Shown here: positions 26,735 through 35,708 of the stretch, piece by piece | How positions within the stretch are numbered: the first letter of the stretch is position 1 | Layout: every line of letters begins with the position of its first letter | Assembly: GCA_030524175.1 (NCBI GenBank) | Contig: JAUNHC010000021.1 | Span: 22,926-86,925, forward strand | DNA length: 64,000 nt | Direction of reading: 5' to 3' | Origin: Eubacteriales bacterium | Lineage (GTDB): Bacteria; Bacillota; Clostridia; Lachnospirales; Lachnospiraceae | Translations under genes and position numbers: made by a program | The notes under the pieces: generated by a model | Seen by the model: only the letters and a program-made list of their open reading frames with translations | Databases searched by the model: none | Told to the model about the DNA's origin: nothing

Positions 26735-28402
26735 TCATACATTGAAGCAGCTTCCGCCGATAAACTCACGCAAAATAGAGTTATTGGGAACCTCTTCACT
26801 TGGCACACCGACAAAATAATCGAAAAATTTCAAAAGCCTCTTTGCCTCGATATATTCCGGGTCATTTTTGTCTATCCCAAACAAGAGCGGCTCTGCGTAG
26901 ACTTTCAGGCAGGCCAGTTCATAAATCAGAGCAGAATTAAACATAACATCTGCTTCTTCCTGGAAAGGAAAGATATTCTGCTCTTCCCCTCTGCGCACAG
27001 ACGGCCACCGGGCTATGGTTTCCTTGGCTGTGGTACCTCTGGTGCGGGCATCTCTTACAATACGGCGGATCAGACGTCCGTCAGTGGTAGGAATACGGTT
27101 ATGCTCGTCAATATTAAGCTGTGTCAGGGCACTGATATAAATCTTAAATTTACTCTCCTTAGGCAGTGCATAGCTCAGCTTATCATTTAAGCCGTGAATC
27201 CCCTCGATCACAAGAATATCCTCTTTACCAAGCTGAAGGAAATCACCGTGATACTCCCTTTCTCCTGTCTTAAAATTAAACACCGGCATTTCTACCCGCT
27301 CTCCTTTTAAAAGAGCAAGCATATCACAGTTAAACTGCTCTACATCAATAGCTTCCAGGCATTCATAATTCTTCTCTCCGAATTCATCCAGAGGTGTCTT
27401 ATCTCTGTTTACAAAATAATTATCCACAGCAATTGGGTGAGGCTTCAGTCCATGAGCGGACAGCTGGATCGAAAGCCTGTGGGAAAATGTAGTTTTTCCG
27501 GAAGAAGAAGGGCCTGCGATCATTACAAATTTCTTGCTGCCTGTCTCTGCGATTTCCTCTGCGATCCTTGAGATTTTTGCTTCCTGCAATGCCTCCTGGA
27601 TAAGGAGAATATTCTGTATGCCCTGCCTGGTGATCCTGTCGTTCAGTTCTCCTACTGTAGAGATATCCAGCTTATCGCCCCATTCCTGGGATTCCTTCTG
27701 TACATTAAAGATTTTCTCCTGAGGTTTAAAAGGCGGAATGACATCAGGCTGAGTACGGTGGGGAAGCTCCAGCACAAATCCCTCATCATACAGCTTCAGG
27801 TCGAAATAACGGATAAATCCTGTATGGTATGCCATAAATCCATAAAAATAATCTTCAAAATTACCGATGCTGTAAAGATTCACCTTGGAAACCCTGCGGT
27901 AACGGAACAACTTCTCCTTGTCATACATATGGTGCTTATGAAACAGTGCAATAGCCTCATCTGTGCTCACGCTCCGCTTCACAATAGGAAGCTCATCCTC
28001 CACGATCTGACGCATCTTTTCCTTCACATCATCGAGAAATGCCTGATTCAGAACTGTACTGCCCTGCATAGTGAAAAAATATCCGTCCCCTATTGAATAA
28101 TGAATGACCACATTGTCAATATTCTCCTGGCCTGCCACCTCGTAGATCGCCTTCAGTAAAATAAGACATGCACTGCGTTTATAAGTCTTATGTCCAATAT
28201 CATCCTTCGTTGTCACAAACTCCAGTGTACAATCTTTATTTACCTGCTTATGAAGCTCACGAAGCTTTCCGTTGGCTGTGACAAGTATAACAGGAGCGTC
28301 AGCCAACTCCTCGAAATCCTTCACAACATCAGCATAACGGATTCCTTTCCTGTACTCTCTTGTCTCCCCTCCTACAGTTACCTTCACCATTTTCTGATCC
28401 AT
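26735..28402 (-). CDS. Nucleoside (uridine-like) kinase with N-terminal TGS domain
   Basis: Cytosolic protein of 555 residues. An N-terminal TGS-like ubiquitin fold (VKVTVGGETREYRKGIRYADVVKDF) leads into a region resembling the editing part of threonyl-tRNA synthetase. The C-terminal P-loop kinase of the uridine kinase/phosphoribulokinase family has IAGPSSSGKTTFSHRLSIQL at about residue 290, VIEGIHGLND, and RIPTTDGRLIRRIVRDARTRGTTA. The fusion is common in Clostridia. The physiological substrate is uncertain. The ATG at 28402 follows GGAGG; an upstream extension lacks homology. The Nif3-like gene lies just upstream. Confidence 0.85.
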   Translation of the reverse strand: MDQKMVKVTVGGETREYRKGIRYADVVKDFEELADAPVILVTANGKLRELHKQVNKDCTLEFVTTKDDIGHKTYKRSACLILLKAIYEVAGQENIDNVVIHYSIGDGYFFTMQGSTVLNQAFLDDVKEKMRQIVEDELPIVKRSVSTDEAIALFHKHHMYDKEKLFRYRRVSKVNLYSIGNFEDYFYGFMAYHTGFIRYFDLKLYDEGFVLELPHRTQPDVIPPFKPQEKIFNVQKESQEWGDKLDISTVGELNDRITRQGIQNILLIQEALQEAKISRIAEEIAETGSKKFVMIAGPSSSGKTTFSHRLSIQLSAHGLKPHPIAVDNYFVNRDKTPLDEFGEKNYECLEAIDVEQFNCDMLALLKGERVEMPVFNFKTGEREYHGDFLQLGKEDILVIEGIHGLNDKLSYALPKESKFKIYISALTQLNIDEHNRIPTTDGRLIRRIVRDARTRGTTAKETIARWPSVRRGEEQNIFPFQEEADVMFNSALIYELACLKVYAEPLLFGIDKNDPEYIEAKRLLKFFDYFVGVPSEEVPNNSILREFIGGSCFNV

Positions 28403-28422
28403 AATGCCCTCCTTAATGTTTG

Positions 28423-29205
28423 CTATAAGATAGTATATGGGCTTTTCACTTTGGCACATGAAACTTTTAATTGCGGAAATGCTGTTTCCAGCTCCTGCTT
28501 CATGGCATCCATAAAAATATATTCTGTACCGTAATGTCCGGCATCGATCAAGTTGAGGCCATCGGCCACTGTATCAATACCCGTGTGATGATCAATATCT
28601 CCTGTCACATAAACATCTGCCCCGGCGCTGATAGCTTCGCTGATCATACTTTTTCCAGAGCCTGTGCACACGGCTGCAATGGCAACCTCCTGCTCTAAAT
28701 TGCCGTAAACCTTAACATCCTTAAGGCCATAAGTGGATTTTACAAATTCTGCACAGGATTTCAAGGTCATCTTCTCAGGAAGCTTTCCAACACGCCCGAA
28801 ACCCTGCACCCCGTCCTGGTCTTCCTGGGTCACTGAAAGGACTTTACAATCCTGAAGCTTCAGATAATCTGCGCTTAACTCAGCCATACCCAGCACATCA
28901 TAATTGGTGTGCATGGCGTAGTAAACAACATCTTCACGAATCAGGGACAGGATCCTTCTTCCCGTAAAACTATGATTATTGATCTTCTTTATGCCGGAAA
29001 ATATCATGGGATGATGGGTGATGATCATATCCGCGCCTGCTTCCAGAGCCTCGTCCAGCACCTCATCTGTCAGGTCCAGGGCCAGGAAAATATTTGAAAT
29101 TATTTTTTCATCGTCTCCCACCAGAAGCCCCACATTATCCCACTCTTCTGCTGCTTTTGCAGGATAATGTTCTTCCAGCCAGGCTGTCAGTTCATATGCT
29201 TTCAT
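28423..29205 (-). CDS. Nif3-like dinuclear metal-centre protein
   Basis: Cytosolic protein of 260 residues in the Nif3/YbgI/YqfO family. Likely dimetal ligands are ADMIITHHPMIFSG, VYVTGDIDHH and LIDAGHYGTEYIF. The biochemical role of the family is unsettled; a hydrolase or cyclohydrolase-like activity has been proposed. It begins inside the end of trmK (14-bp overlap) with only a weak ribosome site, which indicates translational coupling. The rpoD-trmK-nif3 order is typical of Firmicutes. It lacks the inserted PII-like middle domain found in longer Bacillus homologues. Confidence 0.9.
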   Translation of the reverse strand: MKAYELTAWLEEHYPAKAAEEWDNVGLLVGDDEKIISNIFLALDLTDEVLDEALEAGADMIITHHPMIFSGIKKINNHSFTGRRILSLIREDVVYYAMHTNYDVLGMAELSADYLKLQDCKVLSVTQEDQDGVQGFGRVGKLPEKMTLKSCAEFVKSTYGLKDVKVYGNLEQEVAIAAVCTGSGKSMISEAISAGADVYVTGDIDHHTGIDTVADGLNLIDAGHYGTEYIFMDAMKQELETAFPQLKVSCAKVKSPYTIL

Positions 29206-29896
29206 ATCTTTTTAGTGCAGCGTGGATCAACTGCATTTCCTCCTCTATTTCCCTCTTGCGTTTCTCTGCTGCTTCTCCCGGTGCTGTATCTAATCTGCTT
29301 AAAATCTCTTCATGGATCCTTTTTTCTCTCTCCAGGTACATTTTAAGGACAGGATGGCATTTATCCAGAAGAAGCTTTCCAAATGTCTCTTCCTCTGCCG
29401 TCCAGGAAACAAAATCCCCCTCCTGTTTCACAACTTTCATCATAGGATAGAATTTCCCATCCTCAAGTACAATATTCTCATCCGCGATTTCCCATCCCTG
29501 CCTGCGGATAAACCTGCGGAAACGGGGAATATCCGACTGAGGCTGGAGGATCAGTTCACGGAAACTCTCCCTCTGCTTCTTGCCGTCTTTCAGGATCCTT
29601 TCCATCAAAGGCCCTCCCATTCCGGCAATCACAAGGGTGTTTCCTTCTCCCGGCCTTAAAGCAGCAAGGCCGTCAGAAAGGCGGGTTTCTATGTACCCCT
29701 CAAGCCCATACTGCACAATATGCTCCTGTGCCCTGGACAATGGCCCTGTGCGCACATCCATGGCGATAGCTCCCGGGATTTTTTTATTTAATAACAGGTA
29801 CACCGGCAGATATCCATGATCACAGCCCACATCTACCAGCCGGTTCCCTTCTGTCACCATCTCTGCAATGGCAGAGAGACGTAAGGATAGCTGCAT
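29192..29896 (-). CDS. trmK: tRNA (adenine(22)-N(1))-methyltransferase
   Basis: SAM-dependent methyltransferase of 234 residues that makes m1A22 in tRNA. The SAM-binding motif I is LVDVGCDHGYLPVYLLLNKK, followed by AIAMDVRTGPLSRAQEHI and the catalytic-region motif TLVIAGMGGPLMERIL. A C-terminal coiled-coil (residues about 165-230, rich in E/K/R) matches TrmK of Bacillus. It starts 11 bp after the rpoD stop, with AAGGAG well spaced, and overlaps the Nif3-like gene. Confidence 0.92.
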   Translation of the reverse strand: MQLSLRLSAIAEMVTEGNRLVDVGCDHGYLPVYLLLNKKIPGAIAMDVRTGPLSRAQEHIVQYGLEGYIETRLSDGLAALRPGEGNTLVIAGMGGPLMERILKDGKKQRESFRELILQPQSDIPRFRRFIRRQGWEIADENIVLEDGKFYPMMKVVKQEGDFVSWTAEEETFGKLLLDKCHPVLKMYLEREKRIHEEILSRLDTAPGEAAEKRKREIEEEMQLIHAALKRYESI

Positions 29897-29906
29897 AACA
29901 AACTCC

Positions 29907-31034
29907 TTAATCCAGATAGTCCTTCAGCTTACGGCTGCGGCTTGGATGGCGCAGCTTGCGCAGAGCCTTGGCCTCAATCTGACGGATACGCTCTCTGGTG
30001 ACATTAAATTCCTTACCTACCTCTTCCAGAGTTCTGGCACGTCCGTCGTCAAGTCCGAAACGAAGGCGGAGTACCTTCTGCTCTCTCTCTGTAAGCGTGC
30101 CCAGGACCTCAACAAGCTGTTCCTTCAACAGTGTAAAGGCGGCAGCGTCAGCCGGTACCGGCACATTATCATCCTGGATAAAGTCTCCGAGATGGCTGTC
30201 CTCTTCCTCGCCGATGGGCGTTTCCAAAGATACCGGCTCCTGGGAAATTTTAAGGATCTCACGTACCCGGTCCACAGACATGTCCATCTCCTCTGCAATC
30301 TCTTCCGGGGTAGGTTCACGTCCTAACTCCTGAAGCAGCTGGCGGGAAACACGGATCAGCTTGTTGATCGTCTCCACCATATGCACCGGAATACGGATGG
30401 TACGGGCCTGATCCGCAATAGCTCTCGTGATCGCCTGACGGATCCACCAGGTAGCATAGGTACTGAATTTGTAGCCTTTACGATAATCAAATTTCTCAAC
30501 TGCCTTGATAAGACCTAAGTTTCCTTCCTGGATCAAATCAAGAAACAGCATTCCACGGCCTACATAGCGCTTTGCAATACTTACCACAAGACGAAGGTTA
30601 GCCTCAGCCAGGCGCTTCTTAGCCGCCTCGTTACCCTCTTCCATCTTCTTTGCCAGTTCTATTTCTTCCTCCGCAGAAAGGAGGCTTACCTTACCGATTT
30701 CTTTCAGATACATGCGGACAGGATCCTCGATACTGACACCCTCCGGAACGGACAGATCGATTTTGTCCAGCTCAACCTCTTCCTCTTCATCCAGCTTGTC
30801 AATGTCCACATCATCATCCAGGATCAGCTCGTCCACGCCGTTATCTGTGATACGCAGCACATCCACACCGCTGGCCTCCAGAAAATCAAAGACCTTCTCC
30901 ATCTGCTCCACCTCTAAGGGCTGCTCTTTAAAAAAGTCACTGATCTCCTGGTATTCCAATACATTCTTCTTCTTTTTCGCAAGTTCCAGAAGTTCTACCA
31001 GTTTTTCACTGAATTTACCCATATTCATTTCCAT
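29907..31034 (-). CDS. rpoD: RNA polymerase primary sigma factor
   Basis: Housekeeping sigma factor (SigA/RpoD) of 375 residues. A short region 1.1 rich in acidic residues comes first. Region 1.2 follows ([28 protein letters not shown]), then region 2 with [41 protein letters not shown]. Region 3 is [18 protein letters not shown]. Region 4 is LREQ-type [52 protein letters not shown]. It follows dnaG in the classic macromolecular-synthesis order. GGAGG is 12 nt from the ATG at 31034; in-frame ATGs at codons 3 and 5 are possible starts. Confidence 0.97.
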   Translation of the reverse strand: MEMNMGKFSEKLVELLELAKKKKNVLEYQEISDFFKEQPLEVEQMEKVFDFLEASGVDVLRITDNGVDELILDDDVDIDKLDEEEEVELDKIDLSVPEGVSIEDPVRMYLKEIGKVSLLSAEEEIELAKKMEEGNEAAKKRLAEANLRLVVSIAKRYVGRGMLFLDLIQEGNLGLIKAVEKFDYRKGYKFSTYATWWIRQAITRAIADQARTIRIPVHMVETINKLIRVSRQLLQELGREPTPEEIAEEMDMSVDRVREILKISQEPVSLETPIGEEEDSHLGDFIQDDNVPVPADAAAFTLLKEQLVEVLGTLTEREQKVLRLRFGLDDGRARTLEEVGKEFNVTRERIRQIEAKALRKLRHPSRSRKLKDYLD

Positions 31035-31073
31035 AGGTGCTCTATACCTCCATATAGTGTTTATATTTTATCC

Positions 31074-32867
31074 TTATTCAAAAGAAATATGCAATTCCTG
31101 CCGTTTTCTTCCAAGGACTTCCAGTTCCTTCTTATCTTTTACTAATTCCTGAAGTCCTGCCATGTCCGTAGGGTCCCAGTTTCTGTTTCTTTCGGCAAGA
31201 CTTTCCTCCTTAATGCGCAGCAGTGCATCAGAAAAAGCACGGTCCTGCTCTTCCTTGGTCTCCAGATGGATTGTGGCATTGAACAGCGAAGCAACCTCTC
31301 TCTGCTCTTCACTGTCTGTAAAAGCATTCAGCAACCTGGCCGGATTTATTCCGCCTTCAGCCTGCTGGTCAAACAGCATCCCTGCCACCTGCCGGTAAAG
31401 AGGGACCACGAAATCTGACGGTTTGATATATTTCTCCACTGTGGAGAAAATCCCCGGATAATTCACCAGCCAGGTAAGCATAAGCTTTTGTGACTTCTCG
31501 GCTGCCGACTCCTTCTTCTTTGTCTCAGGGCTGCCGCTTTTCGGCTGTACCCTCCGCTCTGCGGGGGTTCCCTTCATCGCCAGTGTATTCACTCGCTTAC
31601 GCAAATCCTCGTTGCTGATTCCATAGCGGCGGTATTGTTTTACAATGGCCTCAATGTAAAGGTTTCTCTCCAGCTCATCTGAAAGTTCCAGCAGCATCTG
31701 GGCACACCGCTCAAAAAAACGGTTCTGGCCCTGAGGCTCCTCCATAGGAAAATCGCCCTCAGCTATATTCACACGGAACATAAAACTGTCCATAGCTTCT
31801 CCAAGGCGTTGCTCAAAAGCCTCTGCCCCCATGTTTTTAATAAATTCATCAGGATCCTTGTAGGGCTTCAGGCTTACCACACGGGAATTCACCCCTGCCT
31901 CCCGAAGGATAGGGATCCCCCGTAGAGCTGCCTTGACTCCTGCCTCATCACTGTCGTAAAGGAGCAGGACCTCCTGAGTGTAGCGCTTCAGCAGGCTGGC
32001 ATGACCCGACGTAAGAGCAGTTCCCAAGGATGCCACTGCATTGGTGAAACCGGCCTGATGCATGGAAATCACATCCATATAGCCCTCACAGAGGATCAAA
32101 TGGTTTTTCCTCGTTGTCCTGGCCACATTCAGGCCGTACAGATTCCGGCTTTTGTCAAAAATCTTCGTCTCAGGGGAATTCAGATATTTGGGCTTCCCGT
32201 CTCCCATGACACGTCCGCCGAATCCGATGACCCGGTTATTTACATCCATGATGGGAAAAATCACCCGGTTCCAGAACTTGTCATACATGCCATGACGCTC
32301 ATCCACACTGAAAAGTCCTGATTCCCGCAGAAGCTCATCGCTGTACTTCTTCCCCTTCAAATATTTGTACAGATCATCACTGTACTTATCAGAATAGCCG
32401 AGACCGAATTTCTTTATTGTCTCCTCACTCAGCCCTCTTCCTGTGAGATATGCATAAGCGGTACGGCCATTCTCCCTGCGAAGCTGATAATAAAAATACT
32501 GGGCTGCCTGCTTATTGATCTCCAGCAGGGTTGCTTTCCGTTCAGCCTTCTCCCGGGCTTCTTTTGAGTATTCAATCTTCGGAAGCTCCACTCCCGACCT
32601 CTCGGCCAGATACTGCAGTGCCTCTCCGAAAGTAAAATTTTCATACTCCATGATAAAGTTGAATACATTCCCCCCTGCGCCGCAGCCGAAGCAATAATAC
32701 ATCTGCTTGGAGGGCGTGACGGAGAATGACGGTGTTTTCTCATTGTGGAAAGGACACAGCCCGAAATAAGAGCTGCCCTTTCTGTTCAGTTTTACATACT
32801 GGGATATCACATCAACAATATCATTTTTCATCCTCACATCTTCAATGATATCGTCCGAATACCGCAT
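31074..32867 (-). CDS. dnaG: DNA primase
   Basis: Replicative primase of 597 residues. The N-terminal CHC2 zinc-binding domain (C-x2-H and C-x2-C around CPFHNEKTPSFSVTPSKQMYYCFGCGAGG) is followed by the RNA polymerase core with RVIFPIMDVNNRVIGFGGR. The Toprim fold has HLILCEGYMDVISMHQAGF and LLLYDSDEAGVKA. A C-terminal helicase-binding region spans about residues 430-597. It lies between the dGTPase-like gene (28 bp away) and rpoD. AGGAGG lies 7 nt before the ATG. Confidence 0.97.
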   Translation of the reverse strand: MRYSDDIIEDVRMKNDIVDVISQYVKLNRKGSSYFGLCPFHNEKTPSFSVTPSKQMYYCFGCGAGGNVFNFIMEYENFTFGEALQYLAERSGVELPKIEYSKEAREKAERKATLLEINKQAAQYFYYQLRRENGRTAYAYLTGRGLSEETIKKFGLGYSDKYSDDLYKYLKGKKYSDELLRESGLFSVDERHGMYDKFWNRVIFPIMDVNNRVIGFGGRVMGDGKPKYLNSPETKIFDKSRNLYGLNVARTTRKNHLILCEGYMDVISMHQAGFTNAVASLGTALTSGHASLLKRYTQEVLLLYDSDEAGVKAALRGIPILREAGVNSRVVSLKPYKDPDEFIKNMGAEAFEQRLGEAMDSFMFRVNIAEGDFPMEEPQGQNRFFERCAQMLLELSDELERNLYIEAIVKQYRRYGISNEDLRKRVNTLAMKGTPAERRVQPKSGSPETKKKESAAEKSQKLMLTWLVNYPGIFSTVEKYIKPSDFVVPLYRQVAGMLFDQQAEGGINPARLLNAFTDSEEQREVASLFNATIHLETKEEQDRAFSDALLRIKEESLAERNRNWDPTDMAGLQELVKDKKELEVLGRKRQELHISFE

Positions 32868-32885
32868 GCTGATCCTCCTTTTCCA

Positions 32886-33896
32886 TCAATAGACCTCCCA
32901 TGCTCTTGGTATGTAGATTTCCCGGAATTTATCCATGGAATACTGGTCTGTCATACCTGAGAGATAATCACAGACTGCCTGTGACTTCTTCTCGCCCTTA
33001 AGCACCACCAATTCACGGTATTCCCTGGACATTGCATCAGGATGCTCTATATAATACTCATATAATTCTGTCAGCATTTTAATTGCTTTCTGTTCCTCTT
33101 TCTTTGCCACCGGATTCTCATAAACATTGCGGAACATAATGGAACGCAGGTCCATCAATGCCTCCTGGATCTCTGATGACATCTGTATGGTATCTCTGTC
33201 CATGCTGTTTTCGATAATGTCATGGACAAAAGTGTTCAGTCTCTCTCGTGTGGTATAACCCAACAGCATTCTCAAGGTGATGGGTATATCATCCTCTGTA
33301 ATGATACCGGCTCTCTGGGCATCATCCATATCGTGGTGGATATAGGCGATCTTGTCTGAAAAGCGTACCACCTGCCCTTCCAGAGTAGACGGCCTTCCGC
33401 TGGTGCGGTGGTTAAGGATTCCGTCACGCACTTCCCATGTGAGGTTAAGTCCCTCTCCGTCTTTCTCCAGAACCTGTACAACCCGGATACTCTGTTTATA
33501 GTGGGCAAACCCATCCGGATGTACTCTGTCCAAAGCCCGCTCTCCGGCGTGGCCAAAAGGTGTATGGCCTAAATCATGCCCCAGCGCAATTGCCTCCACC
33601 AAATCTTCATTCAGACGCAATGCCTTGGCGATCGTGCGGGCAATCTGTGACACTTCCAGGGTGTGGGTCAAACGGTTTCTGTAATGGTCTCCCTGCGGCG
33701 CCAGGAACACCTGTGTCTTATCTTTCAGACGCCTGAACGCTTTACAGTGCAGAATCCTGTCCCTGTCCCTCTGATATGCCGTCCGCACATCGCACTCCTC
33801 CTCCGGCCTGTCCCGGCCTTTAGAATCGCCGCTGTGAGCGGCATAAGGACTCAGAAGCTCCATTTCCCTTAATTCCATGCTCTCCCGTATATTCAT
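32886..33896 (-). CDS. dGTP triphosphohydrolase-like HD-domain protein
   Basis: HD-superfamily phosphohydrolase of 336 residues, deoxyguanosinetriphosphate triphosphohydrolase-like. Metal motifs are RNRLTHTLEVSQIARTIAKAL (first His), AIALGHDLGHTPFGHAGE (HD pair), and VRFSDKIAYIHHDMDDA (last Asp). The N-terminus has the DRDRILHCKAFRRLKDKTQVF block shared by the family. It hydrolyses dNTPs to deoxynucleosides and triphosphate and so affects nucleotide pools. GGAGG fits the ATG at 33896 (8-nt spacing) rather than a GTG at 33911. It is the first gene of the dnaG-rpoD group. Confidence 0.9.
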   Translation of the reverse strand: MNIRESMELREMELLSPYAAHSGDSKGRDRPEEECDVRTAYQRDRDRILHCKAFRRLKDKTQVFLAPQGDHYRNRLTHTLEVSQIARTIAKALRLNEDLVEAIALGHDLGHTPFGHAGERALDRVHPDGFAHYKQSIRVVQVLEKDGEGLNLTWEVRDGILNHRTSGRPSTLEGQVVRFSDKIAYIHHDMDDAQRAGIITEDDIPITLRMLLGYTTRERLNTFVHDIIENSMDRDTIQMSSEIQEALMDLRSIMFRNVYENPVAKKEEQKAIKMLTELYEYYIEHPDAMSREYRELVVLKGEKKSQAVCDYLSGMTDQYSMDKFREIYIPRAWEVY

Positions 33897-34017
33897 AGGC
33901 AATTCCTCCACAGACTGACAAAATACCTCTTATTAATTATATTCTACACAAAATTTCAAATTCCTCTTTTTTTCAAAAAAATGTTGAAAATTTTTTTAAC
34001 TTTTTTTCGAAAAGGTG

Positions 34018-34046
34018 TTGACTTTCTATTTTACATTTGATATACT
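34018..34046 (+). promoter_or_regulatory. Sigma-A promoter of tRNA-Leu
   Basis: TTGACT, a 17-nt spacer and TATACT on the plus strand, about 49 bp before the tRNA. The 100 bp before it are AT-rich with long A and T tracts. Confidence 0.85.
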
Positions 34047-34094
34047 ACCACTTGTCGCGAGGGAGAAACGAAAGAATCCTACGAAATGCGATAT

Positions 34095-34179
34095 GCGGAA
34101 GTGTCGGAACTGGCAGACGAGCAAGACTAAGGATCTTGTGAGCAATGCGCTCGTGTGGGTTCAAGTCCCATCTTCCGCA
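34095..34179 (+). tRNA. tRNA-Leu (anticodon AAG)
   Basis: An 85-nt class II tRNA. The acceptor stem pairs GCGGAAG with CTTCCGC and the discriminator is A. The anticodon stem CAAGA/TCTTG closes the loop CTAAGGA, giving anticodon AAG, read as Leu (codon CUU, or CUN if A34 becomes inosine). A long variable arm (GAGC..GCTC) is typical of leucine tRNAs. The T arm carries GGTTCAAGTCC. CCA is not encoded. It is a single-gene unit with its own promoter and terminator. Confidence 0.95.
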
Positions 34180-34183
34180 TGAT

Positions 34184-34224
34184 AAACCTTGATTTACAGT
34201 AATCCTGTGAATCAAGGTTTTTTT
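34184..34224 (+). terminator. Terminator after tRNA-Leu
   Basis: AAACCTTGATT.ACAG pairs with CTGTGAATCAAGGTTT and is followed by a T run. It begins 5 nt past the tRNA. Confidence 0.92.
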
Positions 34225-34301
34225 AATTCAACAGGAAAATACATCTTCTCTTTCACGCACGTATTGACGAAATCCGCCATCGTGAGGAAAACCATAAAAC
34301 A

Positions 34302-34352
34302 AACACAGCCTGTAGAATCCGGCGCAAATACGTCTGTTCTACAGGCTGTGTT
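34302..34352 (-). terminator. Terminator after SpoIID-like gene
   Basis: A perfect 16-bp stem, AACACAGCCTGTAGAA with TTCTACAGGCTGTGTT, and a 19-nt loop. T-rich sequence lies on both sides, so it can work in both directions. It overlaps nothing but the 3' end zone of the gene at 34357. Confidence 0.88.
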
Positions 34353-34356
34353 CTTT

Positions 34357-35631
34357 TTAATTTAACTCTGCGATCCTGCTGACACCCACATAAATTTCCT
34401 GGATCTTATACCAGGTAGGGTAATCCACAATACCTGTGACAGGCAGACCGAAAATATTCTGAAATGTACGCACGGCCTCTTTCGTACCTTCGCCAAAGAT
34501 ACCGTCAACTGCAATCTGAGGAAGGGCAGGATACGCTCCTGCGATCACATTAAGCTGCTCCTGCATCTGTCTTACCTTATCCCCTGTAGCACCGATATCC
34601 AGGTCATATCCAGGCCAGGATGACGGTACGCCCGATACCTCTTCTGCCACATTGATATACATATCATTGCCGTAATAATACCGTAGAATCTCTATGGGCG
34701 AGTATCCCTGATCCCCCAGGGATTTGCTTCCCCACTGGGTCATCCATCCCCTGTCTCTGCACTGAACCTGACGTCCGTCGCAGTATTGTGTCAGAATAGG
34801 CTGGCGCACATTGGGTCTGGAAAGATAATTCTCAAATAATTCATCAACAACGCGGTCAATGGTGTCGAAAACATTTCTGCCATAAATCCATTTATGGTCA
34901 TAAGCAGTAGAGGATGTGATCGTGAAATCATATCCCTTGTTCCTGTACCATTCTGTATAAACCCTGTTTAATGTAAAAGACATGATAGCCAACACATTCG
35001 CCCTGATGGTATCGTCCGGCCATGTGGCATATATCTCGCTGCTTGCAACATTCTTAATATAGTCCCTGTATCTCACATAATAATTAGAGGCCGAATTATC
35101 CCCCACAGGACCATCGTGGACGATCACATACTCAGGAATGACTACCCTGCTTAAGACGATTTCCCCGCTCTCATCCATGGGTTTGATCTCCGCCTCTTCA
35201 ATCTTCGGCGGATAATTATAAAATAGGGTATGAGGCGGGATAACAACCCTCTGGTAGCTTTCCGGTGACTCCGGCCTGGGACGCAGCAAGGCGGGCTGCC
35301 AGGCAAGCACCTCGGGCAGCACCTCTGTGCCTGCCACTTCTTTAGGCTCATAGCCCTCCGCTGTAACCTGCACTGTATATTCTGAATATGGCTGCTCTTC
35401 CACAGGCTCCATACTGTACTCCAGGGGCGGAGCTTTAAGGTCCAGCACCGGAGTCTGCCCTGAAGAATCTGTTCTTACTTCTTCCAGCACACTGCCCGGA
35501 TCCCCTGTATAAGAAATCTGCACCAGGGCATTTTCCACCGGACGGTTATCATCACTGTTCAGCACTGTGACCTGCAGCCTTCCCCGGTCTACGTTTTCCT
35601 GCTGGGCACGTATCTTTCCATATGGATACAT
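34357..35631 (-). CDS. SpoIID-like protein with C-terminal peptidoglycan-binding domain
   Basis: Protein of 424 residues with no obvious signal peptide. The N-terminal third is a beta-sandwich of the carboxypeptidase-regulatory/PEGA type (GRLQVTVLNSDDNRPVENALVQISY). The middle is SpoIID-like: VVIPEYVIVHDG then IKNVASSEIYATWPDDTIRANVLAIMSFTLNRVYTEW, reminiscent of the VPSEM..ALKAQAVAARTY core. The last 75 residues are a PF01471 peptidoglycan-binding domain (GATGDKVRQMQEQLNVIAG..VDGIFGEGTKEAVRTFQ). A role in spore or wall peptidoglycan is inferred. GAAGGGG fits the ATG at 35631; a TTG at 35646 is less likely. Confidence 0.7.
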   Translation of the reverse strand: MYPYGKIRAQQENVDRGRLQVTVLNSDDNRPVENALVQISYTGDPGSVLEEVRTDSSGQTPVLDLKAPPLEYSMEPVEEQPYSEYTVQVTAEGYEPKEVAGTEVLPEVLAWQPALLRPRPESPESYQRVVIPPHTLFYNYPPKIEEAEIKPMDESGEIVLSRVVIPEYVIVHDGPVGDNSASNYYVRYRDYIKNVASSEIYATWPDDTIRANVLAIMSFTLNRVYTEWYRNKGYDFTITSSTAYDHKWIYGRNVFDTIDRVVDELFENYLSRPNVRQPILTQYCDGRQVQCRDRGWMTQWGSKSLGDQGYSPIEILRYYYGNDMYINVAEEVSGVPSSWPGYDLDIGATGDKVRQMQEQLNVIAGAYPALPQIAVDGIFGEGTKEAVRTFQNIFGLPVTGIVDYPTWYKIQEIYVGVSRIAELN

Positions 35632-35708
35632 ATAATTCCCCTTCAATTGCTCTCATAGGATTCTATGCATCTTATTTATGTCTCATGCGGAATGTTTTAA
35701 CTGTTCCA

